From: Stentor roeselii
Taxonomy: Eukaryota > Ciliophora > Heterotrichea > Heterotrichida > Stentoridae
DNA: 64,000 nt
NCBI GenBank assembly: GCA_006503475.1
Contig: RSEH01000040.1
Location: forward strand, 1 to 64,000
Direction: 5' to 3'
Every line of letters starts with the position of its first letter. The stretch's first letter is position 1. Position numbers and translations under genes: made by a program. Shown here piece by piece: positions 1-11,011 of the stretch. Below the pieces are notes generated by a model. It was given only the letters and a program-made list of their open reading frames with translations. It did no database searches and had not been told where the DNA came from.

Positions 1-1538
1 AATAGCATCTTTTCAAATATAGAAAAAAGAGTTGATTTTACTAAAGGTTCAAGGCTTCTGGTGTTCAGTTCATCCATACTCGCTAGGCAAATCATAAGAT
101 CTATCGCTAATCCTGATTTTACAATTTCGATAAATAAGTTGACCATAGTCGAGCTTAAAACTGTTCTATAAATAATAAAAAAACAGATTTTTGAATATAC
201 TCTAAAATTAGCAAGTTGGTTCATCGAATTTAATAGAATTAAATATTTTTTGGAATCGTCATTTTGAAAAATAGTCTCTGTTAATTCCAATGGATTTTCT
301 TGGCCGATATTCTTGTATTCTAATGCTGAAACATATAACAATAGATAGAGTTGAGTAAATTTCTTCAATATTTTAACATGATTTTTTTGAGGGCACTCAT
401 ACATTAAGCTTAACTGATTTACTAACTCATCGAAATTTTGCAGTTTTGTTTTACTCTTCAAGTGATATAGCTTATTAATGTAATGAATTTCATCAAATTT
501 TTGTCTATCACATAAAACTAAAATTTTAAATTCTTTATTTTTTTTAAAGTTTTGATGAACTGTTAAATAATAATTGTTGCCCATTGATATAAAAAAGTCT
601 TCAGTAAATATCGAACGGGAAGTATCTTTAAAATTTGTATCTTTCGGCAAAAACAACTCACAACTAGTATGATCTGTCTCAAAGAGAGAAATATAATCAC
701 TAAAGCTTGAGCAGCAAACGACAAATGAAGCTCCAGATTCTAATGTTTCAGTTAAAGGCTTAACTATTATGTCATATTGCTGACAAAAACTATTTAATTC
801 ACACAAATCTCTTTCTTCTTCAATTGTATTTTTCGAAAAATACTTAACATCATGAAAAATATTCAAAATTAATAAAAAAAAAACATACGCGACAGAGCCT
901 CCGATTTGAACATAAGTACGACTTTCATTGCTTTTAAAAAGTATAAAAGAACTTGGGAAGAGAAAGTGTATTGCTTCCTGGCTAGTTAACATTTTCTTTT
1001 CAATGCAAAAATCAATAACACTGCAGAGTTTTTCTCCTATTACACTTCCTAATAGTTTATATATGTAACCTTTTTGTTCAATATGCAGAAATTGAAATCC
1101 CATAGTATGCTCTTCGATTTCATCAGTAAAAAATTCAAAATCACTTTCATTAATTCCAGTCTTGTCAAAAGATTCAGTCTTTTCTTGGTCACTCATAGTC
1201 TGATTTTCCTCGGATTTGATAACTTTTCCCGTATTTTCAATCATTTGAAGAGTTTTAAAGCTAATTTTTGTCGGATCATCTTCAACCTTAGATAGCTCTT
1301 CCTTGATTTTTTCGATTTCAATGCCACTCACAAACTGGTTAAGTTCAAGATTGGTAAGTGTCTCTTTTTGGTCTGTTACTTTAGGTGATCCAGGGTTTCT
1401 CTCAGTTTGATGTTTTTCGATAGTTGAAAGGATCGTAATATGTTTCTTTTTTATATGCTCCCAAAGATGTGCTTCACAAAAGGCTTCAGAGCAATAACAA
1501 GTTGCATATGCTTGATTTCCACAAGATTGGCATCTCAT
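1..1538 (-). CDS. Zinc-binding Cys/His N-terminal protein, partial
   Basis: The minus strand is open from an ATG at 1538 to the window edge, 512 codons without a stop, so this is the 5' part of a longer gene. The first 33 residues hold C3, C6, C14, C16, C21, H24, H28 and H33, spaced like a small zinc-binding module of the B-box/MYND sort; the exact family cannot be told by eye. A charged linker follows to about residue 120. One hydrophobic stretch lies near residue 225 (YVFFLLILNIF) and the rest looks soluble with no domain I recognise. No signal peptide is seen. The start is the first ATG and places the cysteine module directly at the N terminus. Its function is unknown. Confidence 0.72.
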   Translation of the reverse strand, partial: MRCQSCGNQAYATCYCSEAFCEAHLWEHIKKKHITILSTIEKHQTERNPGSPKVTDQKETLTNLELNQFVSGIEIEKIKEELSKVEDDPTKISFKTLQMIENTGKVIKSEENQTMSDQEKTESFDKTGINESDFEFFTDEIEEHTMGFQFLHIEQKGYIYKLLGSVIGEKLCSVIDFCIEKKMLTSQEAIHFLFPSSFILFKSNESRTYVQIGGSVAYVFFLLILNIFHDVKYFSKNTIEEERDLCELNSFCQQYDIIVKPLTETLESGASFVVCCSSFSDYISLFETDHTSCELFLPKDTNFKDTSRSIFTEDFFISMGNNYYLTVHQNFKKNKEFKILVLCDRQKFDEIHYINKLYHLKSKTKLQNFDELVNQLSLMYECPQKNHVKILKKFTQLYLLLYVSALEYKNIGQENPLELTETIFQNDDSKKYLILLNSMNQLANFRVYSKICFFIIYRTVLSSTMVNLFIEIVKSGLAIDLMICLASMDELNTRSLEPLVKSTLFSIFEKML

Positions 1539-1790
1539 ATTTATTATAATTCTTATCATTTTTAATTATTCTACACCTAATCGAAATGAATACCCAACAA
1601 TCCATTCACTAATTTCAAGCTAAAACCTGAAGATAATAAACCTTATGCTTATTGAACATTTCTAAATCATTTGTTTCACAAACTCTTCGAATATGAATTC
1701 ATTCTTTTATATAGAATTAGAAGTTTTCGAATTTATCTCTTCGGGTCGCTAAAAGAGTTTTTTCAGCTTAGATGATGATGACCAAGTTAT

Positions 1791-2208
1791 CTAGTAACTC
1801 TTAATACTTCTCGCGCTACTTCCTATAGGAGTAATTCTTATTTTCTTCTTTTTCTTTCCACGTTTGCAGATTCTCCTTCTTGCGGTGTTTTTCCTCGAAT
1901 TTTCAAGTTTTACTATTGTGTTAAAACTTGGTCTGTCTTTCTTAGGCTTCTTTAGTGGCTTTCTTCTCCAAGAAATCCTTTGGTTCGATCATTTCTTGGA
2001 TCTCTTTAGGTGTAGCCTTCTCTGTCACTCCGTATCTTTTGCTTTCTCTGCTACTCTTGTCTTCTGGATTCTCATGTCTTCATACTTTCCTTCTCTATTT
2101 GCAACCGTATCTCCCGCCTTTGGTCTCTTGAGATCAAAGTAAGGCTGAGTCTCTGATTGTAAAAAGCTTGTTGAGAGTGACTCTTCTGGTGTTGGGAATA
2201 GTAAGTAT
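1791..2208 (-). pseudogene. Broken remnant of a lysine-rich protein gene
   Basis: Read on the minus strand, this patch gives three consecutive protein-like segments in different frames, with composition like the real genes nearby. The last segment is very basic and ends in a run of lysines and arginines (CKRGKKKKKIR), the sort of tail seen in nucleolar or RNA-binding proteins. No start codon or single frame links the segments, and no 15-nt intron accounts for the frame changes. I read it as a decayed gene copy of unknown family. Assembly error is the alternative. Confidence 0.4.
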
Positions 2209-2895
2209 CAAATTAAAGTTAAAAATATTACAATATTACTGAAGTTGAAAAATGTCTTAGTGGAGCCCAGCCTGTAATTGAAGAGAAATAGCCAATCAAA
2301 GGTTAATTTTTTATAATTTTTCCTAGAAAATGACAAGACACACAAGAAGTAATACGTATCAACAGGAATAATCCTAGGTTTATTACAGGAATATTGAGTT
2401 TTTAATTTAGAGACTTGGAATGCTAGAAGAAACTCACTAGAAACTCAAAAGTTTTGACACAGAAATCTCTTGAAATAAAAGAAAGACTTAGGTTTTATTA
2501 TAATTATTTAGTTGATTCATAATTAAATAAGACTATTGACATTTTTATTAAGAGCTGTACAGGTTGAGATGAAAATTTCATGTTGAGTTTTGTTTAGCAG
2601 TTCTTTCATTTCGAAATGTATGAATTTCTTAAAAAAATCAATGCCGATCACTGTTCTGGACTTTTTCTCTTCGATTGCTTGTAATTATGATATCCCTTTC
2701 AATCTTTAAAATATTTCTAATAATTTCAATAATATTCCATGTGAATCAACAAAGTAGATATCTTGCGAAAAAGTTTGATCAACATGCAAAACTGAATCAT
2801 TATAAGTACACTCAGTACCTTGAAAATATTATAAGTAATTTCACCGATTACCCAAAGTTTATATTTTTTTGTTGTACTTTTATTAAATAAACCTC

Positions 2896-3280
2896 TTACA
2901 GTAAATAAGCTAAAAAATTCATTAAGATTGCCACCTTAAATAATAATATTTTGGAGCATCTCTTGTTCGAGAGGTTGGTATTAACGATAGAGAATTCAAA
3001 GCTTGGTAATTCTTAAATTAAAAAATACAATTTTCTTTTCAAATCTCCAATACAGCGTCCTCTGAATAGTTATATATATCTTCTTGGTAGCACCTTGGCT
3101 TTTCCATCTATTTCTGGTAATTTATGCAGTAAGGTTCTTAGAGTTATCACTACGGACTGGTTATCTGCCTTCAGTTCTCATAACTCGACTCAATCAAGAT
3201 CTTTTTATGTTCATAACCTTTGGAATACTTCTGCGATTTGTTGAAAATTATTTTTTGTTTTTTTTAGTAGTTCGTTAATT
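2896..3280 (-). pseudogene. Broken coding remnant, family unknown
   Basis: This island has clearly higher GC than its surroundings. On the minus strand it reads as several protein-like segments (for example LRTLLHKLPEIDGKAKVLPR) that lie in more than one frame and are interrupted. No 15-nt GT...AG intron restores a continuous frame. No family was recognised. A decayed host gene or unidentified element is the likeliest reading. Confidence 0.35.
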
Positions 3281-3668
3281 AAATATTCATTAATTTATCT
3301 TTGATGCACGTTGAAAAACAAAGTTAACCAAAGAACCATTTAACAAAATATCATAACAAATTTAACCATATGCAGTACTATTTTCTATCTAAGAACTTAG
3401 TATATATGCTTAATAATTATTTAATAATTTGTAACTATATTCTTTATTCCTTAAAATTAATTTACATTTATTAAATTACTATGCTAGTTCGACTTTGAAT
3501 ATTTCCTAGAAATATTCAATGATTTATATAGTCTTAAAGGGTTATGTTTTAAGCCATATTTCTAAATAAAGGCACTATTTATATGTCCTTATAACTTTAA
3601 TTTGTGAGTAATTTCTGAATTAAAAATTGAAATTACAAACTTTTTATGTTTTATTTAATAATTAAAAA

Positions 3669-3950
3669 TTATTTGGTTAACATTTTGAGGAACTGCTCAC
3701 TTTCAATAGTTTGATCATGCATGTTAAAATGATCAGATGTAAGATAAGCTTTTTTTTCGTTACTACAGTTGCAGAGATGCCCAGAGTCCCCTTGGGCGAT
3801 TACCTGTATTAATTAAGTAATAGATTAGAATATACTTCTAATTTCTGTTTGATTATCTCTAGTTCAAGTTGATTTCATCCAGCATTTCTAGGTAATTTTT
3901 GAACTAGTTATGTGCAAGACATTCATAAATTTCCAAAGAAATGCTTTAGA
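3669..3950 (-). pseudogene. Broken 3' end of a gene, family unknown
   Basis: The minus strand holds an open segment of about 45 codons ending in a stop at 3669-3671 (it contains VIAQGDSGHLCNCSNEKKAY). Farther upstream, protein-like sequence (YLEMLDEINLN, SLEIYECLAHN) lies in other frames with interruptions. There is no start codon. It resembles the tail of a decayed gene; the family was not recognised. Confidence 0.35.
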
Positions 3951-4475
3951 ATATTCAAATATGACTATTAGAAATATTTTTGTTAAACAAATCCCTCTTT
4001 TTATTGTTTATTCAGGTATGAGTGGGGTTTATTATGATGAATTTTATTCTTTGTTTAATATTCAATTTTTTTTATAAAAAGCTTATGTTTAATAATTTAT
4101 AAAATATATGTGAACTTTAGTGATCAAATTTTACATCTTTCATTCTTAGTTTAATTTTAATCAAAGGGATATGCAAGAAATTCTTAGAAATGATTTTAAG
4201 TTAGATTACTATAATGGGATTAGTAATAGTGATGAAATTATTTATGTATAGAGTATGATAAAAATAAACTATAACTAAAATTAAAAACAATTCCTATAGT
4301 AATTCACTTGAGTAAATATTATCATTTTGAAAAACCAAATAAAGTATTCTATGAATAATTTTTTTCGTTTATATATTGTTTGTAGTCAAAGGTGAGTATC
4401 TTATTTTGGTAACTCAAGATAAACAGAAGATAAACCGATGCCAATAAAGGCACTCAGCATTAAAAGATTAGTGAT

Positions 4476-4494
4476 TGATTATCCAGAATAATCA
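4476..4494. repeat. Perfect 7-5-7 palindrome TGATTAT/ATAATCA
   Basis: TGATTAT, a five-base spacer (CCAGA) and ATAATCA form a perfect inverted repeat in the spacer downstream of the 4737-9248 gene. The half site TGATTA also forms the duplicated palindromes at 55176-55189 and 55244-55257. It could be a protein-binding site or a chance palindrome in AT-rich DNA. Confidence 0.4.
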
Positions 4495-4736
4495 TTAGTA
4501 CTATTAATAGCTAATTAGTTTAAATATTTCAGCATAAATATTAAGGTCAATCGGCCGTGGTATAGTACCCCAGCACATTTATTCAATATAAATGATTGAA
4601 TTTAAATCTAAGTTTAATTTACTAAAAAAATCTAATAATCAAATAATAGATCCAAAGATTAATCTTTAAATAACTACCATTCTCTGAGCATCAAAAATAA
4701 ATTACGAGTAATTCCATCAATAATTTAACTAAATTT

Positions 4737-7700
4737 CTAACTATTCATTTTGTCGATTATACTAAATGCTCTTTCTTTAGTACTTCCAACTTGTGTAGTC
4801 TTTGTGAACCATCGATTTTTTATGAAGCTGATAATTTTTTTAATTGAAATCAAGGTCGAAAATAAAATATTTGAAAAAATCGCTGCAATAACAATTTTGA
4901 TGTAAATATTTGTTGATACTTTAAGTGATATTCCATGTGTTGATATTGCATCTAAAATAAAAAGAATATAATACGTACAAGTTAACAGCTCCATACAGAC
5001 AATGCTCAGACCAACAAGAATATCATTAAAAGGATTTTTGAACAGTATATAAAAAGGAATCTAATTGAAAAATACAGGAAAAGTGAAGCTAAATACCACA
5101 GTGAACTGAATTACACTAGATTTCACAAAAAAAATCATAAAAGTAAGTGAATATCTTCTCAATACAAAAAAAACATAATAAAGTACATTACTGGTACTTG
5201 TGCATTTGAATTCTTCAAAAAAAGTAATGAACTTTAATTTATATTCTTCCCGTTCTTCAGAACTAAGATCACCGATTTTAATAACGCTTCTAAGCAAAAC
5301 TAAAAAGCAAAAGTAATTCAAAATCTAAGTAGATCTTACAAGCGTTAGTAAACAAAGGGAAAAGTTAAATATGTTATAGCTATCAATCAAATATATCTCG
5401 AAAATTCCCAGAATTGAAGCAATCATCACTTCTAAGCAAGATTGAATCCACAGCCTCAGAAAAGCTCCAAAAAATAGAAATCTTTTCAATTTTTGAATCA
5501 AATTCAAAGTATAAGAGTGCTTTAAAATTGAAGTTACTAATGTAAAAATTAGGAGAATTATCAAAATACAAAAATAAAAGTAGTATATTCCAGCATTTAA
5601 AAGAAGTAGATTGGTTTCAATTCCAAACTCTTTGTATTTCTTTCCAAGTTTTTTTCCTAATGATTTTGGAATTATATATTCGAATGGGTTAGGAATAATT
5701 GATGAAGGTCTTAAATTGTACAGAAAAGCTACCAGTACAGGATCAAAGTTCTCATGGAAAAGGATAATATATGAAAATATCTCTACAGTATTCAGAAAAG
5801 TAAAAAGTGATCTTGGATCTAAAGAAATTACACTCAATACAATGACTACTATACTGCAATAATTCGCAATGGATTTCGAAAGAGATTCCATTTCTTCGAT
5901 ATCTGAAAGTACCGGATCCAGTTTCGAATTTAGAATTTTTATTGAATAGTTTAATGGGTAAAGGACAGAATTATTGACAGAGACAAGTTGAGTATTAAAA
6001 ATAAGTGAATAAATGCCAGGCAGGTCTTTAGCCCTTGAAATACTTAGGTGGAGTTGATAGTATGAAGGGGATATCATTTTTATTGTATAGTCCTGGATCG
6101 TCGAATTCTTAAAAATTTTTAAGTCTATATTTTCTAATTCCTTCTTTAATACCTCAGTGAAAAGCAATTTTATCTTACTTTTTTCAAAAACTTTGAATAT
6201 TGCGAGAAATTTTTTTCTTGTACATTTATTTTTTGACTGAATAAATCCTTGTCTACAAAGACATTCAGAATTAACCATTACTGCATTCTCAACACATTCA
6301 CTGCATCCTTTATAAAAACTAGAACAATTTAAACAAAGCTGATCTTCACACAAGTTACAATCTTCCGACTTTCGACACCCATGAATGCATTTACTATTGC
6401 AGTGAATACATACTTTAAGGTCAAGATACTCTAAAATATCGCAGTTCCAAGTGCAATCGATATCCAAACTTCCCCCACAAATTTTAAAGCTTTTTTCGAA
6501 TACATCTCTAAATCCAATACTAATCTGAAATGACCAAAGAAATCCAACAAACGTATCCATCTGATTTCCAATATAAAGAGCAGAAAAACTATCATTAAAT
6601 CTTTTTCCAGCAACAGAAATTTTATCCACCTTGTCTCCTATTCTCAAATTCGCAAAAAACTCATTATTTTCTTTATTTTCCATTGCAAAAAGCACCTGCG
6701 TCCAAACATTCAAAGGAAACTTGATCGATTTCATTTCAACAACACCTAAAACCTTAATTTTTGTTTGATCTCCAGCTGAAAACACGAAAGAGTCCTTACA
6801 AAAAATGACTCCAAATGACTTAACCTTAACCCAAAACTCAAAAGCGAGACTAGCCTCAAATATTAAAGGGGAACTTTTCAGATATTTCCCTGAAGAGAAA
6901 TAAAAACCTCTGCTTTTTGCTGGCCAAGGATCAGCTGAGTCCAGAGCAGGGTAAAAACTCGAGTTGGAGCCTGCTGTGAAAATCACTTTTGAAACTGAAT
7001 CGATAATTGTATTGCTGATAATATCAAGTGAAAGACTAATGAACTTTACACTGAATCTTATACATTTTGAGTCATTCGAAACAAAACCTGAAGGACAGGT
7101 TTTTATGCATGTTTGTTCGTAGAGTGAGAAGTTGACTGCACAAGTGAGACAAGAAGTGTTTTCAGAATTGAAACAGGTTTCGCATGGAAATTGACAGCAT
7201 ATGGAATTAGTTGAATTATAACCTAAAGGGCAGCTATTAACGCATGTTTGTTTGTAAAGTGAATAGTTTGAGGCACAAGTCAGACAAGAACTATTGCCTG
7301 ACTTAAAACAAGTTTCGCATGGAAACTGACAACATTTATTATCACTGCTTAAGAAGAATTCTGGAAGGCAAGGATTGGATAGTGAAGCTTTGCATTTTGA
7401 ATTTAAGGAAGAACAATTTTGGCATTTTATATCAGAACAAAGGTTGCAGGTACCGAAAGTGCTGCAGTTCAAACATGGAGGGTCACATGTTAAACAAGTT
7501 TTCAAGTTAGGGTCGTAATATTTAGAACCTGAACAATTCCAGAGACATTCAGTGCTTAAGGTTGAGCCACATATTTTTGAGTATTTAGATACATCATCCA
7601 TTGCAGTCTGCCAGATGGTTAACCTGTAAATAAAACCCTTCCAATATGAACTATTTCCCCATCTCCCGATATCTAAAGTGCCTACTACTGAATTCGTTCC

Positions 7701-9248
7701 GCCATATATAAATCCATCAATACTCAATTTTTCTAAAAATTGCATATTTATATACCATTTAAGTTCAGAAGTAATACCTTTTTGATTGAAAGTAAATTGG
7801 TAGAAAACCCATTTAAGTAAATATCCAGATAAGAGCTTCCTGTTATATGCTTGATAATGGTAATTAGAAGATCTAATTACAACTCTTAACAAATAATCAT
7901 GTCTTAAGTATATAGCTTCATTATTTAGTATTGCAGAAGGACTTTCAGAATAAGACCAAATTGCAATGGTAAACTTATAATTGAAATTAAAACCATTTTT
8001 TACTGTTAAAAACTGTCCTTTATTGAAATAAAGTCCTCTGTTTTTAGCAGGCCATGGGTCATCACTTTCTGGATTGTTGAAAGGTGCATAAGTCTGTTCA
8101 TTACTTCCACTTATAAATACTCCTCCATAGTTCATAGCGATTACATCAAATTTTGCATCAATTACTGGGATGGTCGGGTTAGTATTATTATAAAATGTAG
8201 GATTTCTCAAGCAAAAACCATCAATATAAGTGAAATTGTTCCTACAAAGTACACAGTTTGAAATATTAAAAACCGAGCATCCATACATAGTGCTACAATC
8301 AGGAAGTGTCCCTAAAGAGCATGAGGTGCATTCGCTTTGCAAGTATCCATCTCCACTTGCACAGTTGACTGAAGCATAAGGAATGCAGTTTGCATCATTA
8401 ACGCACCATGGCCATTCACATGTCTTATTGGAGCAGATATTATTTGAAGTCATGGCTATCCCTTCTGATATGGTAAAAATAGGATAGAACTGATAGTAGT
8501 TTGACTTTTCTGAGTTTTCTGCTGAGATCCAAGAAATCAATCCTTTAAATGAAGTGGCCACATCTCCAATAACATATTTCAAACCATCATATTGAGACCT
8601 GAACTCAAAGTTATCAAATGTAATCATATTTTTTCCTGGAACACTAATCTGATAAATTTTCAAAGTCAAAAAGTTGTTAGACTGAATAGAAACAAATTCA
8701 AGATTCATCCAATCAGAACTTAAATTAGTTGATAAAATATAATAACTTTCACTTGATCCAGATGTCAAAAGCCATTTCACATGCAATTGTGTATCTAGCC
8801 AAATCGAAAAAATCTCTTTAGACTCTTTCATTATTTTGAATACTTTTCCTGTTGTAGAATTGAATCTTGCTATCATGTAAACTGAGAAGTCAGGGGCAGG
8901 CACCCAAGAAATGCTTGATTCGAGGTAACTGGTTTGAACGAAGTAAAATCCCATTTGAAGTGTCGGCAATGGAGTACTTCTAGAAGGGTCATCGAAGGGA
9001 TAATTGTTTGGATTTGAAAAGCTACCGATTGATTTGGCTTTAAAAAGAGAGAAACCTTGAAAGTCTAAAGTGAATAAAAGCTTAGACTCGAGCTCTTTGC
9101 ATATACCCAAGGTTAAAAGATACCCTGTCGGACAAATGTCAAGGCATGAAACATTTTTGTAGAGTAACTTATCAATACATGACGAACAAGGTGAAGAGGA
9201 GCAGTACAAGTTAGCTGAAAGCCCTTGTATAAACAATATAACCCACAT
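4737..9248 (-). CDS. Giant cysteine-rich, lectin-like multi-pass membrane protein
   Basis: Three exons joined by two 15-nt introns (5325-5339 and 5061-5075) give 1,493 residues. A hydrophobic N terminus (MWVILFIQGLSANLYC) fits a signal peptide. The ectodomain alternates cysteine-rich blocks of the furin/growth-factor-receptor type with about three ConA/LamG-like segments; the second and third carry near-identical PWPAK(N/S)RG(L/F)YF motifs. Around residues 635-725 a 45-residue cysteine unit containing CCQFPCETCF occurs twice in tandem. The last 350 residues hold several hydrophobic helices, and both introns lie in this membrane part. Many N-x-S/T sites suit a glycosylated surface protein. This architecture is common in large ciliate and apicomplexan surface proteins; a surface receptor or adhesion role is inferred. 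Start and joins are well supported; the function is not known. Confidence 0.85.
5061..5075 (-). other. 15-nt intron, GTATTTTTCAATTAG
   Basis: Without removal the frame stops inside it (TAG). Removal joins VFSFTFP to IPFYILFKNPF in the same frame and extends the membrane region to the stop at 4737. Confidence 0.85.
5325..5339 (-). other. 15-nt intron, GTAAGATCTACTTAG
   Basis: The frame stops on the TAG at its 3' end. Removal joins LCLLTL to ILNYFCFLV without frame change. Confidence 0.88.
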
Positions 9249-11011
9249 TTAATTATTAACTAGGATTCAATACTTTTATTGATTCCATATTAAATATTTC
9301 GCCTAAATTTTCTAAGGTTTTACTAGATTGTTTAATGACTAATCTATACGCAAGTCACTTGTAAATGAATATTACTGTGGATATAACTATGTGATATGAC
9401 GATAATTTCCAAAGTCAATCATTTATAAGTTAAATTTCTTCAGATTATATAAAATTAGGGAAGAATCTAATATAAAATATGCAAATTATATAATGAAATT
9501 CGTATAAAATTATATAACTATACATTATATCTTTATTGAGATAAATATCAAATTTACGATACTTAGTTGTAGCGAGCTTCCACTTTCTACCGGAATAGTC
9601 AGTATCATAATTTAAATAACTTAGATTACTTGAATATTTTACCTAAGATATTAAGTTCAATAATTTAAAACTTAGATTACTTGAAATATTTTACCTAAGA
9701 TATTAAGTTCAATAATTTAAATAACTTAGATTACTTGAAATAGTTTACCTAGGTAACTTTCAGAGAGTATGATATCAGATAATAGTGAGAAAACCTTATA
9801 TAAAGGTTTATATCCAAAACTTACTCTACGGTTACATTATCAGACTTGCAAAATATTCTGGAATTATATAATTTTGTCGAGTTTAAAGTTGTTTATCTGC
9901 TTTTAAATCTTTGAAGGTAAAATTATATGAAGGATTTCTTTTAATCTTATCTTGTAAAGAAATATCAAAAAAAAAGAATATTTAGGTTATTCAGGTTAAT
10001 TTCTGAGTTATTCTAGCATTCATTTCTGATGAATATTACCAGATAAGATATGATTTCAATTATTTTTCGCCTAGATCATATTAAAATACTTTTAAAGGTT
10101 ATATTAAAGACGTTTTTAGGTTAAAGAAAGGCATATTAATACAATTATTACTCTTATAGATTAATTTCAAATTTTATCAGCCAGTACACAAATATAGCTT
10201 GTCTTCGCAGTTAATTTGATCTATTTTTTGAGTTAGGCTGATATTCCAGAGAGATTAATTATCTTAGGCTGATAAAATTTTTTTGCCCTCTGTTTTGAAT
10301 AACTTTGAGATTTACTTTAAAAGTTTTTGCAATTGAATAAGAGCTAGGATTGAAAGAGCTTCCTGATAATTAATTTCTAAATTTGCCTTAGTGATCGTAC
10401 TTTATTCTTTGGTAAAAACCCTCTTTTAACCTATTATTACTTTTTTTTGTATTTTTACTTACTGACTAGAGAAACATCATGGATTTGATGAACTTTATTC
10501 AAAAAATGTGATCCAAACTTAATTAAGAGCCACTGAGATTTTAGTCTGCAGTAGATTCTTAATCACAACGATGGTAATACACTATAGTAAAATTATTTAT
10601 CAGTAGATGCAAGTGATTGATTATCAATAATCTATGGTATTTTTATCAAGTGATTATTTATCATTAGGGTAATAAAATATCTTGTAAATTCTTCTTATCT
10701 ATACCTAATATCTGACTGTTTTGATGATCAACTATTTAAATTAAAGATAGTGATATTTGAATAAAAGTGAATTATGTTTCTAAATTTCGTGGATAGAATT
10801 AAATTACTATTTGTTTTACTATTCCAAGTTTAAGATAAGGATTTATTATTATAAGATAAATAAAAGATGAAAATAAAACAGGTGACAAATATATTACTGA
10901 AATAATAATAAGATATCCTGAGGTGGCTGATCATTTTAAAGATAAATATCATAATATAATTTTAACTAAAAATTCTTTATTCAAGGAAATTGAAGTAATA
11001 TGATTATCGAA
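9249..11011. other. AT-rich spacer without genes
   Basis: This 1.76-kb spacer lies between two minus-strand genes. It has stops in all frames and no protein-like stretch. It contains the 53-bp tandem repeat at 9607-9757 and a small palindrome ATTGAT-T-ATCAAT near 10616-10628. Nothing else was recognised. Confidence 0.6.
9607..9757. repeat. Tandem repeat, about 2.8 copies of a 52-53-bp unit
   Basis: The unit begins ATAATTTAAA at 9607, 9660 and 9712, giving spacings of 53 and 52 bases. It contains CTTAGATTACTTGAAATATT followed by TTACCTAAGATATTAAGTTC. Copies differ by only a few bases or small indels, and the third is cut short near 9757. It lies about 360 bp upstream of the 9248 start codon, in the 5' flank of that minus-strand gene. 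Confidence 0.85.

Larger units (their letters stand above)
1539..4736. other. Gene-poor AT-rich region with decayed coding islands
   Basis: No intact gene was found in these 3.2 kb. Most of it is very AT-rich. Three patches with higher GC carry protein-like reading in broken minus-strand frames and are listed separately (1791-2208, 2896-3280, 3669-3950). Another GC-richer patch near 4555-4580 also reads as short peptides but shows no long frame. A perfect palindrome lies at 4476-4494. Short plus-strand frames at 1864, 2675 and 3084 look like chance or antisense frames. Confidence 0.6.

Noticed and set aside
1864-2142. Plus-strand 92-codon frame
   Set aside because: It runs antisense to the broken basic-protein remnant; its leucine/phenylalanine-rich product is what an antisense of lysine-rich codons gives.
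2675-2890. Plus-strand 71-codon frame in AT-rich DNA
   Set aside because: Composition is that of random AT-rich DNA, it is rich in I/F/K, and no start context or partner exon was found.
3084-3278. Plus-strand 64-codon hydrophobic frame
   Set aside because: It starts without ATG and lies opposite the minus-strand coding remnant, which has the more protein-like reading.
3760-3815. GC-richer hairpin-like patch as a possible small RNA gene
   Set aside because: The five-pair stem fits no known RNA, and the same bases read as an open minus-strand protein segment, so a coding remnant is the better reading.
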